From assembly GCA_047973085.1 (NCBI GenBank), contig JBKEBI010000005.1, positions 1-27,807 on the forward strand: a stretch of DNA of 27,807 nt. Reading direction: 5' to 3'. This stretch comes from JBKEDG01 sp047973085. Lineage in GTDB: Bacteria > Bacillota_I > Bacilli_A > JBKEDG01. Within the stretch, counting starts at the first letter, position 1. Every line of letters starts with the position of its first letter. Shown here in pieces: positions 15,243 through 24,187 of this stretch. The translations under genes and the position numbers were made by a program. Under the pieces are notes generated by a model. It searched no databases. It was given only the letters and a program-made list of their open reading frames with translations, and had not been told where the DNA came from.

Positions 15243-17882
15243 ATGAAAACAGTTGAAATTAGAAATTTATTTCTAAAATATTTTGAAGATAAAAATCATA
15301 TGATAGTTGAGAGTGCACCACTTGTACCAATTAATGATCCTAGTTTACTTTGGATTAACGCAGGTGTTGTACCGATGAAAAGGTATTTTGATGGTAGTGA
15401 AATCCCTCGTAGCCCAAGAATAGTTAATTCTCAAAGATGTATTAGAACAAATGATATTGAAAATGTAGGGTATACTGCAAGGCATCACACTTATTTTGAA
15501 ATGTTGGGAAATTTTAGTATAGGAGATTATTTTAAAAGAGAGGCAATTTTTTATGCTTATGATTTTTTGACATCCAATGAGTGGTTGGGACTTGAGATTG
15601 AAAAACTGTATATTACATATTATCCAAGCGATATTGAAACTAAGGATATATGGTTGGACTTAGGAATAGATCCAAGCCATTTAATTTCTTTAGATGGAAA
15701 TTTTTGGGAAATTGGAGAAGGGCCATGTGGACCTTGTACAGAAATATTTTATGATCGAGGAAGTAAATATGATTCTCGTGGGATAGAGTTACTAGAGAAT
15801 GATATTGAAAATGATCGCTATATTGAAATTTGGAATGTTGTATTAAGTCAGTTTAATAGCAGTGATGAGTTAGAAAGAAAGGATTATCCAGAACTTCCTA
15901 GTAAAAATATTGATACTGGTATGGGACTTGAGCGTATTTCTTGTATTATGCAAGATACTCCTACTAATTTTGAGATTGATATTTTTAAAGTAATTATTGA
16001 TAAAATATCAGAACTTTCTAATATTGAATATAATGGAAGTCCAGAGTTTAAAGTTATAGCAGACCATATCAGAACATTATGCTTAGCAATAAATGATTCT
16101 GCATTGCCTTCAAATGAAGGGAGAGGATATGTGCTTCGTAGAATTCTTAGAAGAGCGGTTAGATATGGAGTTAAGCTTGGTTTTGAAGAACCATTTATGT
16201 ATAAATTAGTGAATGTTGTATGTGAGTCCTTACCATTTTATGATTTCAAAGAAAATATTTCTATGATAGAAACTATTATAAGAAATGAGGAAGAGAAATT
16301 CTATAAAACATTGGCACTGGGAGAAAAAAAACTTGAGGATTTTATAAAAGTAGGTAAAATTAGTGGAGAAGAAGCATTTTTATTGTATGACACATTTGGC
16401 TTTCCAATTGAATTAACAACTGAAATTGCTACTGAGGAAGGCATTAGTGTTGATATTAAAGAGTTCAATCAATATTTAGAAGAACAGAAAAATCGTTCAA
16501 GAAATTCACGAGATGAGGATCATGGGATGCTTACACAAAATGAAATACTTCTTAATTTGAAAGTTGATAGCAAGTTTATTGGTTACGATACTCTACAATC
16601 AAACTGTAATATAATTGCAATTATTAAAGATAATCAACTTGTAGATAGTGCTATAGGTGAAATGACCTTAATTTTAGATAATACACCTTTTTATGCTGAA
16701 AGTGGAGGACAAGTTTCTGATCGAGGAATGATTGATGATTTGGAAGTTTTAAACGTAATCAAAGCTCCACATGGACAACACCTTCATTTAGTAAATAGTG
16801 ATCATGAAGTTATGCTAGGAAGCTGTAATGCATCTGTTCATGTTGAATTTAGAGAAAGTGTTACAAAAAATCATAGTACAACACATCTACTTAATTATGC
16901 TCTTAAATCATATTTTGGGGAGCATATTAAACAACAAGGGTCGTATGTTTGTGAGGAATATTTGCGCTTTGATTTTATGCATTATGAAACAATTACAGAT
17001 GAAGATATTGTTAATATTGAGAACCTTGTTAATGAATACATTACAAACTGGAATGAAGTATTAATTGAAGAAATTCCAATTGATGAGGCAAAAGATAAAG
17101 GTGCAGCAGCATTGTTTGGTGAAAAATATGGAGATATTGTTAGAGTTGTTAAACTTGGAAATTCGCTAGAATTATGTGGCGGATGTCATGTTGAAAATAT
17201 TAGTGGTATTAATAATTTTGCGATAGCAAGTTTTGAATCAAAAGGTAGTGGAATTTATCGAATTTTTGCTACTACTTCAAATCATGTCAAGACATTGCTT
17301 GAAAAATCGCTTGCTACTATTATTGATGGCAATGAAGAACTGATTGAAAAAATTATAGAGAGCAGTAACCAGCTAGGTGGTACTAATGATAATTATGAAG
17401 CAATTATTACAAAATTTGAGACAATAAAGAGTAATTTGCAGACATATATTAATCGTGTGGAACTTAATGAAATAAAAGACGAATTATCAAAAATTAAAAA
17501 AAGTATTGATAAAGCAGTAAAAGAACAAGCTCAAAACATTGACAATATTGATATCAATATTGAAGATTACATTAATGGCAATAAGGCAATATTTAGGATC
17601 AATGGGATTGGGATTGATGCAGTAAAACGTATTGTTGATGATGCTTTTGAAAAATATAAACTGGATTTGATTTTTGTTGCACTAGTAACTGATAAGGTAG
17701 TATTTTTATCTAAAGCTAGTGATAATGCTATTTCTAGTGGAATTAACTGTGGGAGTTTAGTTAAAGAAGCAGCTGTAATTTGTGATGGAAATGGTGGAGG
17801 AAGAGCCAATTTTGCTCAAGCTGGTGGTAAAAATGTTGAAAAAGTTGAAGAAGCTTTGAGAAAAATTGAGGAATTAGTATAA
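15243..17882 (+). CDS. alaS: alanyl-tRNA synthetase
   Basis: An 879-residue class II synthetase charging tRNA-Ala. The catalytic domain (about 1-240) has RSPRIVNSQRCIRTNDIENVG and HTYFEMLGNFSIGDYFKREA, followed by the tRNA-binding domain to about 450. The editing domain carries HxxxH (His544, His548 in NHSTTHLLNYAL) and CxxxH (Cys645 to His649 in CGGCH), the zinc site that hydrolyses mischarged Ser- and Gly-tRNA. The C-Ala/DHHA1-like end is Gly-rich (CDGNGGGRANFAQAGG). Length is normal. AGGTGAAAAG precedes the ATG, 8 bases after the membrane protein gene. There is no room for a T-box leader here, so expression must follow the scpA operon promoter or an internal one. Confidence 0.97.
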   Translation: MKTVEIRNLFLKYFEDKNHMIVESAPLVPINDPSLLWINAGVVPMKRYFDGSEIPRSPRIVNSQRCIRTNDIENVGYTARHHTYFEMLGNFSIGDYFKREAIFYAYDFLTSNEWLGLEIEKLYITYYPSDIETKDIWLDLGIDPSHLISLDGNFWEIGEGPCGPCTEIFYDRGSKYDSRGIELLENDIENDRYIEIWNVVLSQFNSSDELERKDYPELPSKNIDTGMGLERISCIMQDTPTNFEIDIFKVIIDKISELSNIEYNGSPEFKVIADHIRTLCLAINDSALPSNEGRGYVLRRILRRAVRYGVKLGFEEPFMYKLVNVVCESLPFYDFKENISMIETIIRNEEEKFYKTLALGEKKLEDFIKVGKISGEEAFLLYDTFGFPIELTTEIATEEGISVDIKEFNQYLEEQKNRSRNSRDEDHGMLTQNEILLNLKVDSKFIGYDTLQSNCNIIAIIKDNQLVDSAIGEMTLILDNTPFYAESGGQVSDRGMIDDLEVLNVIKAPHGQHLHLVNSDHEVMLGSCNASVHVEFRESVTKNHSTTHLLNYALKSYFGEHIKQQGSYVCEEYLRFDFMHYETITDEDIVNIENLVNEYITNWNEVLIEEIPIDEAKDKGAAALFGEKYGDIVRVVKLGNSLELCGGCHVENISGINNFAIASFESKGSGIYRIFATTSNHVKTLLEKSLATIIDGNEELIEKIIESSNQLGGTNDNYEAIITKFETIKSNLQTYINRVELNEIKDELSKIKKSIDKAVKEQAQNIDNIDINIEDYINGNKAIFRINGIGIDAVKRIVDDAFEKYKLDLIFVALVTDKVVFLSKASDNAISSGINCGSLVKEAAVICDGNGGGRANFAQAGGKNVEKVEEALRKIEELV

Positions 17883-17887
17883 TTTAA

Positions 17888-17916
17888 TTGTTAAAAAATG
17901 GTATTTTTGTTATACT
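17888..17916 (+). promoter_or_regulatory. promoter of the ireB operon
   Basis: TTGTTA (17888-17893) and TATACT (17911-17916) are 17 bases apart, with a TG one base before the -10 box (TGtTATACT). It begins directly after the alaS stop, and no terminator separates the two operons. Confidence 0.65.
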
Positions 17917-17938
17917 AATATTGAAATGAGGTGGAATT

Positions 17939-18193
17939 ATGAGTCAGATAGAAAAAACTCAAAAATTTAAAATCATGAATAAAGACTACGATGTTAAAGG
18001 TATTTTGGTTGAGGTGTATGGAGCATTAGAGGAAAAAGGATATAATCCTATTAACCAAATTGTTGGATATTTAATCAGTGGAGATCCTGCGTATATTTCT
18101 AACCATAAGAATGCTAGAAATGTTATTCAACAGCTAGATCAAGAGGAAATTTTAGAAGAGCTTGTTAAAAAGTATATTGAAAATGAAAGATAA
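17939..18193 (+). CDS. ireB: IreB family regulatory phosphoprotein (UPF0297)
   Basis: An 84-residue cytoplasmic protein of the UPF0297 family (YrzL in Bacillus). In Enterococcus faecalis IreB is phosphorylated on N-terminal threonines by the PASTA kinase IreK and limits cephalosporin resistance. The family block GYNPINQIVGYLISGDPAYISNHKNARN is complete, and a threonine is kept at position 7 (IEKTQKF). The start has GAGGTGG at 5 bases. It overlaps ruvX by 11 bases. The kinase and phosphatase genes are not in the window, so a link to a PASTA kinase here is inferred from the family. Confidence 0.93.
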   Translation: MSQIEKTQKFKIMNKDYDVKGILVEVYGALEEKGYNPINQIVGYLISGDPAYISNHKNARNVIQQLDQEEILEELVKKYIENER

Positions 18194-18608
18194 AATTATC
18201 GGATTAGATTTAGGAACTAAAACTTTAGGAGTCGCAATTAGTGACTCTTTTGGTATGATGGCTCATGGATATGAAACCTATACTTTTAAAGAAAATCACT
18301 TTACTCAAGCAGCAACTTATGTATGCGAATTAGCTACGAAAAAACGAGTTAAAAAAGTAGTGCTAGGATATCCTAAGAATATGGATAATAGTATTGGTGA
18401 GCGAGCAAAAATGTGTGAAAGATTTAGTGAGCGCTTAAATAGCATTTGTGATTTAGAAGTAGTTTTAGTTGATGAGAGAATGACGACTATGATGGCAAAT
18501 AATATTTTGAGTAGTGGTAATGTAAAAGGAAAAAACAAAAAAAAATATGTTGACAAAATAGCTGCACAGCTTATTTTGCAAAGTTATTTAGATCAAAAAG
18601 GAGATTAG
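18183..18608 (+). CDS. ruvX: RuvX/YqgF family Holliday junction resolvase-like protein
   Basis: A 141-residue RNase H-fold protein of the YqgF family, annotated as a putative Holliday junction resolvase but also tied to maturation of the 16S rRNA 5' end. It opens with IIGLDLGTKTLGVAISD (Asp9 catalytic), then VVLGYPKNMDNSIGERA, VDERMTT, and the C-terminal Asp in VDKIAAQLILQSYLD, giving the expected acidic residues. I chose ATG 18183, which matches the family N-terminus; the in-frame TTG at 18162 lies deeper in ireB. It overlaps ireB by 11 bases and has no strong ribosome binding site, so it is probably translated by coupling. Confidence 0.93.
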   Translation: MKDKIIGLDLGTKTLGVAISDSFGMMAHGYETYTFKENHFTQAATYVCELATKKRVKKVVLGYPKNMDNSIGERAKMCERFSERLNSICDLEVVLVDERMTTMMANNILSSGNVKGKNKKKYVDKIAAQLILQSYLDQKGD

Positions 18609-18610
18609 TT

Positions 18611-18871
18611 ATGAATGATGATAAAATTGTAATAATTACAGAAGACGGGAGTGAGAAAGAATTTAATATTTTGTTTTCTTTTTCATTAGAAGAATTTGGT
18701 AAGGACTATGTTGCTTATTTTGCAGAGGGAGAAGAGGAGCTATATGTAAGTAGTTATGTTCCTGAAGATGAAGGTGGTAAATTAGATAATATCACTGATG
18801 AAAATGAATGGGATAGAATTGAAGAAGTAATAGAAGCATTTTTATTGGAGGATGAAGTTGAAGAGGCGTAA
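18611..18871 (+). CDS. DUF1292 family protein (YrzB-like)
   Basis: An 86-residue, very acidic protein of the DUF1292 family (Bacillus YrzB). Typical features are the opening with paired D/E and ITEDGSEKEFNILFSFSLEEFGKDYVAYF, followed by the DEGGKLDNITDENEWDRIEEVIEAF block. The function is unknown; its constant position between ruvX and mltG across Firmicutes suggests a shared housekeeping role. AAGGAG precedes the ATG. Its last 14 bases overlap the mltG start, and the GGAGG within its C-terminal codons is the mltG ribosome binding site. Confidence 0.9.
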   Translation: MNDDKIVIITEDGSEKEFNILFSFSLEEFGKDYVAYFAEGEEELYVSSYVPEDEGGKLDNITDENEWDRIEEVIEAFLLEDEVEEA

Positions 18872-19961
18872 TAAATTATTAATTATTTTATTAGTTATAG
18901 TTATACTGCTGGTAGGATCTATTTTTATTGGCGATAGAATGTATAAAAGTAATCAAGAATTAAACATCTCTAATGAAGGCTATACTATTAGTGTTGAAGA
19001 GGGAGCAACAGTTCAAACTGTTGTAGATCAACTAGTTACAGATGAAATTGTTGAAAGTGAATTTATGACAAAGATGTTTCTACGTTTAAATAGTGAATAT
19101 AGTGCTGTAATGATAGGCGTATATACTTTTGAAAAAGGAACAACTTTAGAGGAAATGTGGACAGATTTTTCAAGAGGACAGCAAGGTGAATATAAACAAT
19201 TTCAAATTATTGAAGGTGAAAGTATTACAGTTTATGCACAAAAACTTGCATTAGCTTTAGGAGATGAATCAAGAAGTGATGAGATTTTAGAGTTTTGGAA
19301 CAGCAGTGATTTTGTAAATTCTGTGATTAATGATTATGAATTTATTACTGATGATATTCTTGATCCATTAATATATTACCCACTTGAAGGTTATTTTAAA
19401 CCGGATACTTATTTATTTGGAGAACATGAATTTACATTTGAAAATTTAGAATTTATCACTAGGTATATTTTAGATGGGAGAAAAGCAGATTACGAAGCAA
19501 TTTATAACTCTAGCAATGGATATAATGAATATACAACTAATTTTCATGAAGTAATAACATTGGCTTCAATAATTGAGCGTGAAGCAAGTTCGCTTGAGGA
19601 TAGAAAAATTGTTGCTGGAATATTTATTAATCGTCTTGCAGCTGGGGATAGTCTTGGAAGTGACATTACGACATACTATGCTGAACAAATACCAATATAT
19701 GAACGTGATTTAACTCAAGAAGAATTAGATGAAAATAATGGCTATAATACGAGAGGTAGCTTAATTGGGCTGCCTGTTGGACCTGTTAATAATCCAAGTA
19801 AAGATAGTATAGATGCAGCGCTTAATTATACTAGTACAGATTATTATTATTTTGTTTCAGATAAAAATGGAAAAATGTATTATAGAAAAACTTTTAGTGA
19901 ACATGAGGCAATTATTACAGAACTGAAGGAAAATGATTTATGGTACACATGGGACGAATAG
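18858..19961 (+). CDS. mltG: endolytic peptidoglycan transglycosylase MltG
   Basis: A 367-residue membrane-anchored lytic transglycosylase that cleaves nascent glycan strands and sets their length. One N-terminal transmembrane helix (LLIILLVIVILLVGSIFI) is followed by the extracellular LysM-like subdomain (about 35-110) and the YceG catalytic domain. Hallmarks are EGYFKPDTYLF, ASIIEREAS (catalytic Glu near residue 240) and GLPVGPVNNPSKDSIDAALNY. Start choice: GGAGG at 18847-18851 touches an ATG at 18852 with no spacer, but lies 6 bases from an in-frame TTG at 18858, so TTG is the likelier start; the difference is two residues. It overlaps the DUF1292 gene and trmR. Confidence 0.93.
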   Translation: MKRRNKLLIILLVIVILLVGSIFIGDRMYKSNQELNISNEGYTISVEEGATVQTVVDQLVTDEIVESEFMTKMFLRLNSEYSAVMIGVYTFEKGTTLEEMWTDFSRGQQGEYKQFQIIEGESITVYAQKLALALGDESRSDEILEFWNSSDFVNSVINDYEFITDDILDPLIYYPLEGYFKPDTYLFGEHEFTFENLEFITRYILDGRKADYEAIYNSSNGYNEYTTNFHEVITLASIIEREASSLEDRKIVAGIFINRLAAGDSLGSDITTYYAEQIPIYERDLTQEELDENNGYNTRGSLIGLPVGPVNNPSKDSIDAALNYTSTDYYYFVSDKNGKMYYRKTFSEHEAIITELKENDLWYTWDE

Positions 19962-20530
19962 AAGCATTAGAAGAGTATGCTAAAATAAATGATATACCTA
20001 TTATTGAGAAAGATGGGATTAAATTTTTAGAAAATTTGATTTTAGAAAATAATGTGCAAAACATTTTAGAAATTGGTAGTGCTATTGGTTATAGTGCAAT
20101 AAAAATGGCTTTATTAAATGAGCAGATAAATGTTACTACAATTGAAAAAGATATAGAAAGATATAAAATTGCAGTTGGAAATATAAAAAAATTTGAATTA
20201 GAAAAACGCATTGATATTTTAAATATTGATGCTTTTGATTTTAATACAAGTAAAAAGTTTGACCTGATTTTTATAGATGGTGCTAAAAGCCAGTATACTA
20301 AATGGTTTAAACTATATAGTAATTTTTTAAATGATAATGGAATGATTATTTGTGATAATTTATATTTCCATGGTCACGTAGAAAATTATGATAATATTAA
20401 AAGTAGAAATTTAAAACAATTAGTTAGAAAAATAAGAGAATTTATCCTATTTCTTAAAGAAAATGATGACTTTAAAACAAATTTTTATGATGTAGGTGAT
20501 GGAATCAGTGTTTCAAAGAGGGTGAAGTAA
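19940..20530 (+). CDS. trmR: tRNA 5-hydroxyuridine(34) O-methyltransferase TrmR (YrrM)
   Basis: A 196-residue class I SAM-dependent methyltransferase of the O-methyltransferase family 3 type. The SAM site is ILEIGSAIGYS (about 42-52). The metal/substrate segments are FIDGAKSQY (111-119) and IICDNLYFHG (136-145). In Bacillus the protein in this position, YrrM/TrmR, methylates ho5U34 to mo5U34 in tRNA, widening wobble decoding. Two U32 proteins follow directly, the partners that make ho5U, which supports the TrmR name over a generic catechol methyltransferase. The start overlaps the end of mltG by 22 bases. ATG 19940 has a weak AAGG site 10 bases upstream; ATG 19949 is an alternative. Confidence 0.85.
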   Translation: MVHMGRIEALEEYAKINDIPIIEKDGIKFLENLILENNVQNILEIGSAIGYSAIKMALLNEQINVTTIEKDIERYKIAVGNIKKFELEKRIDILNIDAFDFNTSKKFDLIFIDGAKSQYTKWFKLYSNFLNDNGMIICDNLYFHGHVENYDNIKSRNLKQLVRKIREFILFLKENDDFKTNFYDVGDGISVSKRVK

Positions 20531-21357
20531 TGGAATATTTTGTTGTAGCAAATGATTTAGAACATGTAAAAATGCTTTCAAAAATAAATGTTAACACTAT
20601 TATTGTTAGTTCGAAATATAGTAGCTATAGAAATGAATTTACTTTATCAGAGATTGAAGAAAGCCTTAAAATATTCTCTAATTTATATGTTTCAATTTAT
20701 GATTTAATTAGTGAAAGTATTATAGAAGATGTTACGAACTATATTGATAATTTACTAGATATTGGAATAAAAAATTTTATTATAAATGATTTAGGATTAA
20801 TCTACTATTTACAAAAATTCAATGTAAATATAATTTATGACAATATTACTATTACTACCAATTATGAAATGATTAATATTTTAAGTGATTTTGGAATAGA
20901 TAACTTTGTAATTGGAAGAGAAACTACATTGAAAGAAATTAATGATATTGCAGCTAATACTACCGCAAACACAATTGTACATATTCAAGGAATGTTTCCA
21001 ATTTTCACTTCAATTAGAAGTTTGATAAGCAATTACTTTGAGGTGAAAAATATAGATTTAACAGCTGAAAAACTATCACTTTATCAAAGAGATAGACAAG
21101 TTAAATATCCAATTATTGAAAAATCAAATGGCGTTGTTATGTTTAGTAGCTATGAACAATGTGGTATTGAAGATATAGCTAAAATGAGTGTTGACTTTTT
21201 GTTAATCGATCAACCGTTTGTAGAGAATAGTACAAACATTAATATTGTAAAAATGTATCAAAATTATTTAAGCTATACTATTGATGATATTACTGAAATT
21301 AGTAATTATAGGCAGAGTAGGGGGTTCTTTTACAAAAAGACAATGTATAAATTATGA
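20530..21357 (+). CDS. trhP1: U32 family protein, short paralogue (TrhP1/YrrN-like)
   Basis: A 275-residue U32-type protein. In Bacillus the YrrN and YrrO pair (TrhP1 and TrhP2) is needed with prephenate for prephenate-dependent tRNA uridine 5-hydroxylation. This copy has the TIM-barrel-like alternation of the family (NIIYDNITITTNYEMINILSDFGIDNFVIGRETTLKEIN) but lacks the HGSMCIGYSGRC signature and the iron-sulphur cysteine set seen in the next gene, so it is probably a non-cluster subunit. The sequence is divergent and Asn/Ile-rich; identification leans on order. Its ATG overlaps the trmR stop (TAATG) and its stop overlaps the next start (ATGA). Confidence 0.75.
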   Translation: MEYFVVANDLEHVKMLSKINVNTIIVSSKYSSYRNEFTLSEIEESLKIFSNLYVSIYDLISESIIEDVTNYIDNLLDIGIKNFIINDLGLIYYLQKFNVNIIYDNITITTNYEMINILSDFGIDNFVIGRETTLKEINDIAANTTANTIVHIQGMFPIFTSIRSLISNYFEVKNIDLTAEKLSLYQRDRQVKYPIIEKSNGVVMFSSYEQCGIEDIAKMSVDFLLIDQPFVENSTNINIVKMYQNYLSYTIDDITEISNYRQSRGFFYKKTMYKL

Positions 21358-22535
21358 TGAAACCAGAATTATTAGCTCCTGCAGGAGATCTCGAAAAATT
21401 AAAAATAGCAATTTTATATGGTGCAGATGCAGTCTTTATTGGTGGACAAGAATATGGGTTGCGTGCTAATGCATCTAATTTTAGTATTGCAGATATTAAA
21501 GAAGCTTGCGATTATGCACATAGTAATGATGCTAAAGTATATATTACAACGAATATATTTTTTCATAATGAAAATATTGAAGGCTTTGTTGAATATATAA
21601 AATTGTTAGAAGAAGCAGGTATTGATGCCTTTATATGTGCTGATATTTATGCAATTAGGCAAATTAAGGCTCATACCGATGTTGATATTCATTTAAGTAC
21701 TCAACAATCTGTAATGAATAAATACAGTGCCCAATTTTTTAAGGAACTAGGTGTAAGTAGAATAGTACTAGCAAGAGAATGTAATAGAGAAGAAATTATG
21801 AGTATAAAAAAAGCTAGTGAACTAGAGATTGAGGTATTTATTCACGGTTCAATGTGCATTGGGTATAGTGGTAGATGTATGCTTAGTAACCATATGACTG
21901 CTCGTGATGCAAATCGTGGTGGGTGTAGTCAAAATTGTAGATGGGAATATGAAATAGTAGATAAAGAGCGAAATTTGTCTAGTTTATTTGGAAATTTTTC
22001 TATGAATCCAGATGATTTAACTCATGTTGAATTTATTCATGAACTTTGTGAAATGGGAATTGAGAGCTTAAAAATTGAAGGTAGAATGAGGTCAATATAT
22101 TATATTGCTAATGTTGTTCATATCTATAGAACAATTATTGATAAAGTATATGCAGATAATTACGAATATGATAAAACATATTTAAATGGTCTTTTAAAAA
22201 GTGCTAATCGTCATATTTCTTCTCAGTATTTTGATGGAATTCCTAATTATAAAGGACAAAATTTTGGTGGAAGAGATGAAAACCCTTCAAAAGATTTTTG
22301 TGGAATAGTTATTGAGTATAAAAATAATCTACTGAAATTAGAGCAAAGAAATTATTTTAAAGTTGGGGATATACTTGAATTTATTAGACCAAAAAAGGAA
22401 AGTGTAGAATTAGTAGTTAGTAAAATGTATAATTCAAAAATGGAAGAAATTGAAGTTGCAAGACACCCACAAGAAATTATTTATATTCCTTGTGAATTGG
22501 ACTTATTCTCAAACTGTATAGCGAGGAAGAAATAA
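21354..22535 (+). CDS. trhP2: U32 family tRNA hydroxylation protein (TrhP2/YrrO)
   Basis: A 393-residue U32 family protein, historically annotated as a collagenase-like protease. The family signature is complete: EVFIHGSMCIGYSGRCMLSNHMTARDANRGGCSQNC. Cys168, Cys175, Cys191 and Cys195 form the likely 4Fe-4S site. The N-terminus (PELLAPAGDLEKLKIAILYGADAVFIGG) and SLKIEGRMRSIYYIANVVHIYR are typical, and a C-terminal beta domain extends from about 310. By family and position it makes ho5U at tRNA position 34, supplying TrmR. The start is either ATG of the ATGATG at 21354/21357. It is coupled to the preceding gene by a 4-base overlap and followed after 1 base by the LUD gene. Confidence 0.88.
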   Translation: MMKPELLAPAGDLEKLKIAILYGADAVFIGGQEYGLRANASNFSIADIKEACDYAHSNDAKVYITTNIFFHNENIEGFVEYIKLLEEAGIDAFICADIYAIRQIKAHTDVDIHLSTQQSVMNKYSAQFFKELGVSRIVLARECNREEIMSIKKASELEIEVFIHGSMCIGYSGRCMLSNHMTARDANRGGCSQNCRWEYEIVDKERNLSSLFGNFSMNPDDLTHVEFIHELCEMGIESLKIEGRMRSIYYIANVVHIYRTIIDKVYADNYEYDKTYLNGLLKSANRHISSQYFDGIPNYKGQNFGGRDENPSKDFCGIVIEYKNNLLKLEQRNYFKVGDILEFIRPKKESVELVVSKMYNSKMEEIEVARHPQEIIYIPCELDLFSNCIARKK

Positions 22536-22536
22536 C

Positions 22537-23154
22537 ATGAATATAAATAAGACTATTAAAAATTTAGAAAACAGAGGTTACAATGTTATTTTTATTGAAG
22601 ATAAAAATAATGCTCTTGAAGTAATTATGAATCATATTGATCAAGATGAAGTGATTGCTTTTGGAGGAAGTACTACTTTAAGCCAGCTAGGAGTTGTTGA
22701 TTATATTTTAAATAATGATTATAAAGTACTCAATCGTTATCAAAAAGGTCTTAGTAATGAAGAAATACATGAAGTTGAGCGTCGAAGTTTACTTAGTGAC
22801 ATTTATATAACAGGTACGAATGCAATTGCAGAAACTGGAGAGCTAGTTAATATTGACGGAAAAAATAATCGTGTTGCAGCGCAGATATTTGGTCCAAAAA
22901 GAGTTTTTTTAGTAACAGGAATTAACAAAATATGTAGTAATTTAGATGATGCAATTGATCGTGCTAAAAACTATGCTGCACCAATTAATGCAAAGCGTTT
23001 TGAGGGGAAATTTACAACAGGATGTATGAATAGTGGTGTTTGTAATAACTGTATAGGGTCTACAACTATTTGTAAAACAACAGTTATTACAAGAAGGGTA
23101 GCAGAAGTTGGAAGAACAACTATATTTTTAATTAATGAAGATTTAGGATTTTAG
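22537..23154 (+). CDS. LUD domain protein (LutC/YkgG, DUF162 family)
   Basis: A 205-residue protein of the LutC/DUF162 family. The core is DEVIAFGGSTTLSQLGVVDYI, then SDIYITGTNAIAETGELVNIDGKNNRVAAQIFGPKRVFLVTGINKI. LutC is a subunit of the LutABC lactate oxidase in Bacillus, but no lutA or lutB is nearby. This single-gene form has a cysteine-rich C-terminal patch (TGCMNSGVCNNCIGSTTIC) that could hold a metal or an iron-sulphur cluster. The true role is unknown and the lactate name should not be taken literally. GAGGAAG precedes the ATG. It is the last gene of the ireB operon; the terminator starts inside its stop codon. Confidence 0.85.
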   Translation: MNINKTIKNLENRGYNVIFIEDKNNALEVIMNHIDQDEVIAFGGSTTLSQLGVVDYILNNDYKVLNRYQKGLSNEEIHEVERRSLLSDIYITGTNAIAETGELVNIDGKNNRVAAQIFGPKRVFLVTGINKICSNLDDAIDRAKNYAAPINAKRFEGKFTTGCMNSGVCNNCIGSTTICKTTVITRRVAEVGRTTIFLINEDLGF

Positions 23155-23196
23155 CAATGTCAACTACTTTTAATTTTTAGTTGACATTGCTTTTTT
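23153..23196 (+). terminator. strong terminator of the ireB-LUD operon
   Basis: A perfect 14-bp stem, AGCAATGTCAACTA (23153-23166) with TAGTTGACATTGCT (23178-23191), has an 11-base loop and ends in TTTTTT. It begins inside the stop codon of the LUD gene. Confidence 0.93.
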
Positions 23197-23224
23197 ATTA
23201 TTATATTATATAAGTGGTGATTAT

Positions 23225-24187
23225 ATGCTTAAGGAAAAAATATTAGAATATTTTATGAAAAATGATGAACAAATTACGCTTTCAAAGTTATCTACAGAAT
23301 TTAATGTTAGTAGAAACGCTTGTTGGAAAGCAATTAACAAGCTTATTGATGATGGATATGAAATACATGCTGATAAAAAAAAGGGGTATACATTTAAGAA
23401 TAATGATATACTCAGTATTACATCAGTCAATTTATACAGTAAGTATTTTAAATGTGTAAAAGTATTTGATAGTATAGATTCTACAAATACTTATATGAAA
23501 AGTTTAAATGACTTAGAAAATAATACTGTCATAGTGAGTAATATGCAAACTAATGGAAGGGGGAGAAGGGGTAAAAGTTTTATTTCTGAAAAAGGAAAAG
23601 GTGCTTATTTTACTTTCTACATAAAAGATTATATCGATACTGGTGATATTACTTTTATTACCATTTGTACTGCAGTAGCTATAAGAAGATGCTTAAATGA
23701 AGTCTACAATTTAAACACTGATATTAAATGGTTAAATGATATATATTATAAAGGTAAAAAACTTGCAGGTATCTTAACAGAAGCAACACTTAGCGCTGAG
23801 GAATTATGTGCAAATGAATTATTTATCGGTATTGGTATTAATACTTTACAAGTTAGTGATTCTATTGCTGATTTTGCCACTAGTTTAGAAGAAGCATTAA
23901 ATTTAAAGATTAATAGAAGTGAATTAATTGGAAATATTTTAAACTATTTCAAAATAGTATATGATGAGTGTTTTAAAAATAATGGCAAATATAAAATTTT
24001 AAAAGAGTATAAGTCTTATCAATTTATAATTGGAATGCAAGTTAAAGTTGAAAGACATGGAGAAATATCAAATGCGACTGTAAAATCAATCAATGATTAT
24101 GCAGAACTTATTGTTGAAATTAATAATCAAGAGTTTATTTTAAATTCGGGTACAATTATTTTAAAAGGAGAAAACGATGAATGCTAA
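23225..24187 (+). CDS. birA: biotin-[acetyl-CoA-carboxylase] ligase / biotin operon repressor
   Basis: A 320-residue bifunctional BirA. An N-terminal helix-turn-helix (about 5-60, TLSKLSTEFNVSRNACWKAINKLIDDGYEI) is followed by the ligase domain with GRGRRGKSF (111-119), KWLNDIYYKGKKLAG (168-182, catalytic Lys176) and a C-terminal SH3-like domain. It makes biotinyl-5'-AMP, biotinylates acetyl-CoA or pyruvate carboxylase, and as holo-repressor binds biotin operators. GGTGA precedes the ATG. It overlaps bioY by 11 bases, so the transporter is co-expressed with its likely regulator. I could not find a convincing long palindromic operator in the 70 bases upstream. Confidence 0.95.
   Translation: MLKEKILEYFMKNDEQITLSKLSTEFNVSRNACWKAINKLIDDGYEIHADKKKGYTFKNNDILSITSVNLYSKYFKCVKVFDSIDSTNTYMKSLNDLENNTVIVSNMQTNGRGRRGKSFISEKGKGAYFTFYIKDYIDTGDITFITICTAVAIRRCLNEVYNLNTDIKWLNDIYYKGKKLAGILTEATLSAEELCANELFIGIGINTLQVSDSIADFATSLEEALNLKINRSELIGNILNYFKIVYDECFKNNGKYKILKEYKSYQFIIGMQVKVERHGEISNATVKSINDYAELIVEINNQEFILNSGTIILKGENDEC

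Noticed and set aside
21354..22535. Collagenase-like extracellular protease (usual U32 label)
   Set aside because: No signal peptide, an iron-sulphur cysteine set is present, and the gene is coupled to trmR; tRNA hydroxylation fits better.
22537..23154. Lactate oxidase subunit LutC
   Set aside because: lutA and lutB are absent nearby and the C-terminal cysteine cluster is of the single-gene LUD type, so only the domain name is supported.
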